Below are positions 59,247-64,000 of a DNA stretch of 64,000 nt, in pieces. The position numbers and the translations under genes were made by a program. This DNA comes from CAVPGP01 sp963718065 (GTDB lineage: Bacteria > Actinomycetota > Thermoleophilia > Gaiellales > Gaiellaceae), in the NCBI GenBank assembly GCA_963718065.1, contig CAVQYE010000007.1:124001-188000 (forward strand). Reading direction: 5' to 3'. Position 1 is the stretch's first letter. Each line of letters begins with the position of its first letter. The notes under the pieces were generated by a model. The model was not told the origin of the DNA, did not search any database, and worked only from the letters and a program-made list of their open reading frames with translations.

Positions 59247-61259
59247 GTGAGCCACGACACTGACAAGCTGATCCGCCAGCTCTCGCTGGTCGCCTATCTG
59301 ATGGCGGAGCGGCGGCCGATCACCGCGCGCGACGTCAAGTCGAACGTCGAGGGCTACCAGGAAATGTCGGACGAGGCGTTCGCGCGCCGCTTCTACTCGG
59401 ACCGCGCAGAGCTGCAGGCACTCGGCGTGCCGCTCGACTCGCAACGGGACGAGTTCACGGGCGAGGAGCTCTACACGCTCCGGTCCGAGCGCTACTTCCT
59501 GCCGGAGCTCGAGTTGAAGGACGACGAGCTCGCCGCGCTGCAGACGGCGTTCTACCTCCTGGAAGGCAAGTTCGCGTACGCGGAGCCCCTGCGGCTCGCG
59601 CTGCAGAACCTCGCCCTCGGCCGCCCGGGCTTCGCGGAGGTGCCCACGGCGACCTCCGAGCGGGTCGAGGTGGTCGACCGTGACTACACACCGGAGCTCG
59701 CGGGCCGGCTCGGCAAGCTCGAGACGGCGATCTCGAAGCAGCGCACGATCAAGTTCCGCTACTGGGCGATCTACAAGGACTCTGAGGAGGAGCGGACGCT
59801 CAACCCGTTCGCTCTGTACCTCGACCGGGGTGCCTGGTACGTCGTCGGCCAGGATCTCGGCCGGGAGGACGAGCGGACGTTCCGGGTCTCGCGGATCCGC
59901 GGCGACATCCGCTTTGCGACGCGCCGCGAGCGCGACTTCCGGCTGCCGGCCGAGTTCGACGTCTCACGGTTCCTCGATCGCCCGAAGTGGCAGATCGGCG
60001 AGCCGCAGGGCAAGGCGAAGATCGAGGTCGGCCCGGACACGGCCTGGTGGATCGAGCGCACTTTCCCGAAGGGCGGCACCGTCGCCGACGGTGTGTTCAC
60101 GACGGAGTTCTCCGACCCCGGGCAGCTCGCCGGGTGGGTGCTGAAGCAGGACGGACGCGCAGTCCCGGCCGAGCCGAAGGCCCTCCGCGAGCTCGTCGCC
60201 GAGGGGCTCTACCTCGCGCGCGAGCGCCACGAGGGCCCACCGCCCATCCCGGCTGACGACGCCGTGATCGAGCCGGTCGAGGAGCTCGAGCGTTCGGCGA
60301 GCCCGGTCGCGCCCGAGCGGTTCGCCGTGCTGCAGGCGCTCCTGGCGTATCTCCTCGCCGAATGCGGCGAGGGCAAGACGGCGATCATCCAGGCCGACGT
60401 GCTGGCTGAGCGGTTCCACATCCCGCCGGAGCAGCTCGAGGAGCACCTGTCGCTCTTGAACCTCGTCAACTTCGGCGGCGGCTGCTACGCCGTCTATGCC
60501 GAGCTGCAGGACGACGGCGTGCACGTCGACAAGGAGCTGTACGGCGAGACCTTCCGCCGGGCGCCGCGGCTGACGCCGCTCGAGGCGCGGGCGATCCGCC
60601 TGGCGCTCGAGTACGTCGGGCCTTCGATCGCAGCCGACGCGCACTCACCGCTCGACCGGGTGCGCAACAAGCTCGAGGAGACGTTCGGCGAGTTCGACGA
60701 CCGCCAGACCGCGCGGCCGCAGGAGGCCGGTGGCTCGGACTTCGTCGGCGTGCTCTCGGACGGCATCGAGCACCGGCGGCTCGTCGAGCTCGTCTATCTG
60801 AAGGAAGGCGAGACGACGCCGTCCACGCGCATCGTCGAGCCGTACAAGCTCGAGCGCAAGCTGCCGGACTGGTACGTCCACACCTGGAGCCGCACGAGCG
60901 GCGGCGAGCGGAGCTTCCGGCTCGACCGCGTGCGCGACGCGAAGCTCCTCGACGAGACCTTCGAGCCGCGCGAGGGCTTCGAGCCCAAGGAGTTCCAGGG
61001 AGCCAGGACGGTGACGATCTGGTACTCGCCCGCGGTGGCGCGCTGGGCGGTCGAGCGGGGCGCCCGTCTGCTCGCGGACGGAGCCGCCGTCGAGCAACGG
61101 CCTGCCGGCGGGCTCGAATGGCTCGCGGGCGAGGTGCTCCAGTACCGCGGCGAGGCGGTCGTCGTCGAGCCTGCGGATCTCCGCAAGCGCGTCGCCCAGC
61201 GGGCGCGCGAGCTCGCGCGCGAGCTGCACGTCCGGCCGCGCGCCCGCGCCAAGGCCTAA
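59247..61259 (+). CDS. pafBC: Fused WYL-domain transcriptional regulator PafB-PafC
   Basis: A 670-residue protein with two copies of the HTH-WYL architecture. First copy: LIRQLSLVAYLMAERRPITARDV (winged helix), WYL region KQRTIKFRYWAIYKDSEEERTLNPFALYLDRGAWYVVGQD. Second copy, from about residue 345: RFAVLQALLAYLLAECGEGKTAIIQADVLAERFHIP and, in the WYL part, RRLVELVYLKEGETTPSTRIVEPYKLERKLPDWYVHTWS. PafBC is the activator of the RecA-independent DNA-damage response in mycobacteria, normally two genes beside the Pup-proteasome. Here it is one gene with no Pup genes in view. Start GTG at 59247 with TAGGCT about 10 bases upstream suggests a leaderless message. Confidence 0.88.
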   Translation: MSHDTDKLIRQLSLVAYLMAERRPITARDVKSNVEGYQEMSDEAFARRFYSDRAELQALGVPLDSQRDEFTGEELYTLRSERYFLPELELKDDELAALQTAFYLLEGKFAYAEPLRLALQNLALGRPGFAEVPTATSERVEVVDRDYTPELAGRLGKLETAISKQRTIKFRYWAIYKDSEEERTLNPFALYLDRGAWYVVGQDLGREDERTFRVSRIRGDIRFATRRERDFRLPAEFDVSRFLDRPKWQIGEPQGKAKIEVGPDTAWWIERTFPKGGTVADGVFTTEFSDPGQLAGWVLKQDGRAVPAEPKALRELVAEGLYLARERHEGPPPIPADDAVIEPVEELERSASPVAPERFAVLQALLAYLLAECGEGKTAIIQADVLAERFHIPPEQLEEHLSLLNLVNFGGGCYAVYAELQDDGVHVDKELYGETFRRAPRLTPLEARAIRLALEYVGPSIAADAHSPLDRVRNKLEETFGEFDDRQTARPQEAGGSDFVGVLSDGIEHRRLVELVYLKEGETTPSTRIVEPYKLERKLPDWYVHTWSRTSGGERSFRLDRVRDAKLLDETFEPREGFEPKEFQGARTVTIWYSPAVARWAVERGARLLADGAAVEQRPAGGLEWLAGEVLQYRGEAVVVEPADLRKRVAQRARELARELHVRPRARAKA

Positions 61260-62260
61260 GCGATCTCGCGGTCCAGGCGGGCAAGCGCCCACTCGGCGTG
61301 CTCGCGCAGCAGCTCGTCGTCGCCCGCGGCATGGCGCTCGAGCGCCGGGCGGAGCTCCTCCGAGCCGACGTTGCCCGCGGCCACGAGGGCATTGCGGCGA
61401 AGCCAGCGCGCATCGTTTCTCGGTACGTACAGCCGGTCGTAGCGTGCGACGAGCTCGTCGCCGTCCGCCTCGAGCCACTCGACCAGGCTGACGTGCGGCG
61501 TCGCCCCGGCCGGCGGCGCGTCACCGGCTCGGCGCTTCTCGGTCCCACGATTCCAGGGACAGACGTCCTGGCAGATGTCACAGCCGTACACCTGCGCGCC
61601 CAGCGGCGCGCGATACGCCTCGGGGATGGGAGCCGGCGCCTGCGTCCAGTACGAGAGGCACTTCGTCGAGTCGAGAACGCCGGGCTCGTCGAGCGCACCG
61701 GTCGGGCAGGCGTCGATACACAGGCGGCACGAGCCGCAGTCGAGCGAGAGCGGCGGGGTCGGCTCGACGGCGGCCGTCGTCACCAGCGTCCCGAGGACGA
61801 CCCAGGAGCCGTGACGCCGCGTGATCAGCAGCGTGTTCTTGCCGTAGAAGCCGACGCCCGACCGCGCAGCCGCCTCGCGGTCGACGTGCTGGTTCGCGTC
61901 GACGAAAACGCGGTACTCGCCGCCGAGGCGGCGCCCGAGCTCGTCGAGCTTCGCGCGCAGCTCTTCGTACGCCTCAGACCACGTGTAGCGCGCAAGGCGA
62001 CCGTGGTCGTCCGGCCGCTCGGGCTCGTCGACGTAGTAGCTCAGTGCTGCGGAGACGACCGTGCGCGCCTCGTCGACGAGCGCCTCGGGATGGCACGACA
62101 CCTCCGGGCGGGCCATCGTGAACTTCATGTCGGCAAAGAGCCCGCGGGCCCGGCGCTCGCGAATGTGCTGCTCGGTTCCCTCGTATGGCTCGGCCGCGGT
62201 GGCGCCGACGACATCGAGCCCGAGCTCCTCGGCCAACCTGATCAGCTCGGCAGCGGTCAT
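61256..62260 (-). CDS. queG: Epoxyqueuosine reductase QueG
   Basis: Cobalamin-dependent reductase for the last step to queuosine-tRNA. Ferredoxin-type clusters CGSCRLCIDACPTGAL and CDICQDVCPWN bind two 4Fe-4S centres. The front has FADMKFTMARPEVSCHPEALV and the middle GFYGKNTLLITRRHGSWVVLGTL. A C-terminal HEAT-like segment follows (RNDARWLRRNALVAAGNVGSEELRPAL). 334 residues. Its stop overlaps the convergent PafBC stop by three bases. It complements queA and tgt 20 kb away. Confidence 0.95.
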   Translation of the reverse strand: MTAAELIRLAEELGLDVVGATAAEPYEGTEQHIRERRARGLFADMKFTMARPEVSCHPEALVDEARTVVSAALSYYVDEPERPDDHGRLARYTWSEAYEELRAKLDELGRRLGGEYRVFVDANQHVDREAAARSGVGFYGKNTLLITRRHGSWVVLGTLVTTAAVEPTPPLSLDCGSCRLCIDACPTGALDEPGVLDSTKCLSYWTQAPAPIPEAYRAPLGAQVYGCDICQDVCPWNRGTEKRRAGDAPPAGATPHVSLVEWLEADGDELVARYDRLYVPRNDARWLRRNALVAAGNVGSEELRPALERHAAGDDELLREHAEWALARLDREIA

Positions 62261-62278
62261 GCGAGGATTGTGCCCGCG

Positions 62279-63253
62279 ATGAAGGCGATCAGGATCCACG
62301 AGGACGGCGGCCCAGAGGTTCTCCGCTACGAGGACGTGCCGGACGCCGAGCCGAAGGACGGCGAGGTGTTGATCTCGCTCCGCGCCGCCTCGTTGAACCA
62401 TCTCGACCTGTGGATCCGCAAGGGCCTCCCGTCCGTGCCGAAGCCCCGCATCCTGGGCGCCGACGGGGCCGGCGTGGTGGTGCACGGGGACGGCTTCGCC
62501 GAAGGCGATCGCGTCGTCATCAACCCAGGGTTGGAGCACGGCGGGAAGATCTCCGTCGTCGGCGAGCATTTCGACGGCACGCACGCCGAGCTGATCGCGC
62601 TGCCGCGCGTCCAGGTGTATCCGATCCCGGACGGGCTCTCATTCGAGGAGGCGGCGGCATTCCCGCTCGTGTTCGAGACTGCCTATCGGATGCTCGTGAC
62701 CCGCGCAGGCCTGCAGGCCGGAGAGACCGTCTTCGTCTGGGGGATCGGCGGCGGCGTCGCGACCGCGGCGTTGCAGATCGCCAAGGCGCTCGGCGCCCGC
62801 GTCGTCGTCACGTCGTCGAGCGACGAGAAGCTCGCCCGCGCGCGCGAGCTCGGTGCCGACGAGACGATCAACCACGCCTCGGAAGACGTGAAAGCCCGCG
62901 TCAAGGAGCTGACCGCCGGCGGCGCCGACGTCGTCGTCGAGCACGTCGGCGAGGCGACCTGGCGGACGAGCCTCGACGTGGCAGCTCAGGGCGGGCGCGT
63001 CGTCGTCTGCGGTGCCACGACGGGGCCGAATCCGCCGGCCGGGCTGCACCGCATCTGGTGGAAGCAGCTCTCGATTCTCGGCTCGACGATGGGGACGAAG
63101 GACGACTTCGAGGGCGCATACGCGCTCGTCGCCGACGGCCGGGCCAAGCCGGTCGTCGATTCGGTGTTCCCGCTCTCCGAGGCGCGGGCCGCGCACGAGC
63201 GCCTCGAAGCCGGCGAGCAGCTCGGCAAGGTCGTGCTGTCGATCCCTGGCTGA
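62279..63253 (+). CDS. Quinone-oxidoreductase-like zinc-independent alcohol dehydrogenase
   Basis: 324-residue MDR protein from ATG 62279. ASLNHLDLWIRKGLPSVPKPRILGADGAGVV (GroES part), EAAAFPLVFETAYRMLVTRAGLQAGETVFVWGIGGGVATAALQIA (cofactor), ARELGADETINH, and GRVVVCGATTG. The substrate zinc ligands are absent; the family reduces quinones or enones with NADPH. Divergent from queG, 18 bases apart. Confidence 0.9.
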   Translation: MKAIRIHEDGGPEVLRYEDVPDAEPKDGEVLISLRAASLNHLDLWIRKGLPSVPKPRILGADGAGVVVHGDGFAEGDRVVINPGLEHGGKISVVGEHFDGTHAELIALPRVQVYPIPDGLSFEEAAAFPLVFETAYRMLVTRAGLQAGETVFVWGIGGGVATAALQIAKALGARVVVTSSSDEKLARARELGADETINHASEDVKARVKELTAGGADVVVEHVGEATWRTSLDVAAQGGRVVVCGATTGPNPPAGLHRIWWKQLSILGSTMGTKDDFEGAYALVADGRAKPVVDSVFPLSEARAAHERLEAGEQLGKVVLSIPG

Positions 63254-63258
63254 GGCGT

Positions 63259-63718
63259 CTAGGCGCGCAGCACCGACGCGGCGGTGGTGAAGCGCTGGCC
63301 GAGCGTCCCGCCCGCCATCGCGGCCCGCAGCGCCGGCCCGCGAAGCCCGCTTCCCCGGCGCACGCACTCGCGCAGCAGCTCGCGCACCGACTCGTCCAAC
63401 CGCTCGGCGCCGCGAATCGCCGCTTGGAGCGCCGTAACGGCACCGGCGTAGTCGCCGGCGAGGAAGTGGATCCGCGCGATGTCGGTCACATGGGCGCCCG
63501 GAAACGGCCAGTGCCGCGTGCGCCCGCGCTCCAGCTCCTCGAGCGCGTCTCCGCGCGTCCCCTTCGACCGCGATCGCGAACGCCCGCGCGCGGTGCCCCT
63601 CGTAGGCGAGATCCTGCTCGCGTCCCTCCAGGAGCAGGTCCGCGGCGGCGCGCAGGCCGTCCGTGTCGCCCGCGTGAGCCAGTTGCCAGACCTCGTCGCC
63701 GAAGCCGCTCCGCCTCAC
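63259..63718 (-). CDS. Tetratricopeptide-like protein of unknown function (one frameshift)
   Basis: Starts GTG at 63718, overlapping the stop of the next gene upstream (GTGA). RRSGFGDEVWQLAHAGDTDGLRAAADLLLEGREQDLAYEGHRARAFAIAVEG is followed by an indel near 63565, then VTDIARIHFLAGDYAGAVTALQAAIRGAERLDESVRELL and LRAAMAGGTLGQRFTTAASVL. Helical repeat character suggests TPR-like interaction. About 153 residues when corrected. No function assigned. Confidence 0.6.
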
Positions 63719-64000
63719 AGCGTCTCCAGCCAACTCCGAACCTCCCGGGGTGTTCGAAGCCGGACGAGCGTCGTGTGCGGGTGCGCTGCGATCCACTCGG
63801 GGAGCTCACGGCGATTTCTGAAGTGACTCTGCCAGGCCCAGCCGAAGAGGTTCGGGCGCTCGCTGAAGAGAAAGCTCACTCGCTCACGATTCCCGTTCCA
63901 CAATTCCTCACGCGTCAACAGCCGCGTGAATGTCCGGCGCGCGAGCCTCCGGAGCCAGATCCGGATCGGCAGATCGAGCCAGACGACCGTGTCCGCTCGC
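63715..64000 (-). CDS. P-loop NTPase (topology-modulation/adenylate-kinase-like), C-terminal part
   Basis: The frame is open at the window end, so the N terminus and Walker A lie outside. The visible part reads TVVWLDLPIRIWLRRLARRTFTRLLTREELWNGNRERVSFLF, then FGWAWQSHFRNRRELPEW, then TLVRLRTPREVRSWLETL. The VVWLD strand and RxxxR lid arginines fit small nucleotide-kinase-like AAA proteins (FlaR type). Coupled by a GTGA overlap to the following small gene. Confidence 0.65.
   Translation of the reverse strand, partial: RADTVVWLDLPIRIWLRRLARRTFTRLLTREELWNGNRERVSFLFSERPNLFGWAWQSHFRNRRELPEWIAAHPHTTLVRLRTPREVRSWLETL

Overview
The window is a chromosomal segment of a high-GC actinobacterium. The dcw gene order, the meso-DAP type MurE, the split glycine decarboxylase (GcvPA + GcvPB), the alpha/beta-hydrolase/class III cyclase fusion and the PafB-PafC fusion point most to a class Thermoleophilia (Gaiellales or Solirubrobacterales-like) lineage. 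That is inference from gene content. Single-base indels break at least 15 otherwise well conserved genes, most often by one extra or missing C/G in a short run. This looks like an uncorrected long-read or metagenome assembly, so I annotate those genes as real CDSs with frameshifts rather than pseudogenes.

Layout. 1-5.3 kb: peroxiredoxin tail, VOC protein, GAP-family membrane protein, rlmN, an unrecognised membrane protein, an MDR reductase, and msrB-msrA. 5.3-5.9 kb: a repeat- and hairpin-rich intergenic region with a 25-codon ORF. 5.9-11.7 kb (minus strand): aldo/keto reductase, then the glycine cleavage operon gcvT-gcvH-gcvPA-gcvPB followed by an encapsulated-ferritin-like gene, all overlapping or abutting. 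11.8-29.3 kb: the division/cell-wall (dcw) cluster, read on the minus strand as mraZ-rsmH-ftsL-ftsI-murE-murF-mraY-murD-ftsW-murG-murC-murB-prs, then two plus-strand genes, then ftsQ-ftsZ. A promoter with a four-box MraZ operator sits directly in front of mraZ. 29.3-36.5 kb: sugar kinase, GNAT, sigma factor + ogt pair, SDR, an atypical response regulator, UbiB-type kinase, hemolysin III family protein, infA, csp and a phasin-like protein. 36.5-41.8 kb: queA-tgt-yajC-secDF (minus strand), where frameshifts are extremely dense. 42.4-44.5 kb: an OmpR-type two-component system. 45.6-48.0 kb: a damaged chemotaxis locus in which the N-terminal part of a chemoreceptor is joined to the C-terminal part of CheB, followed by intact cheR and a cheY-like gene. 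48.3-57.4 kb: acyl-CoA metabolism (3-hydroxyacyl-CoA dehydrogenase, thiolase, aldehyde dehydrogenase), acetyltransferase, winged-helix protein, S51 peptidase, EVE-like protein, MBL hydrolase and the hydrolase-cyclase fusion. 57.4-64 kb: two zinc-ribbon proteins, a Cys/His-tailed protein, fused PafBC, queG, a quinone-oxidoreductase-like enzyme and two genes at the edge.

How the genes work together: the dcw cluster supplies lipid II synthesis and the divisome. queA, tgt and queG are three steps of queuosine tRNA modification. yajC-secDF is the Sec translocase accessory complex. The gcv genes encode the T, H and both P subunits of glycine cleavage. I found no tRNA, rRNA, CRISPR array or insertion sequence.
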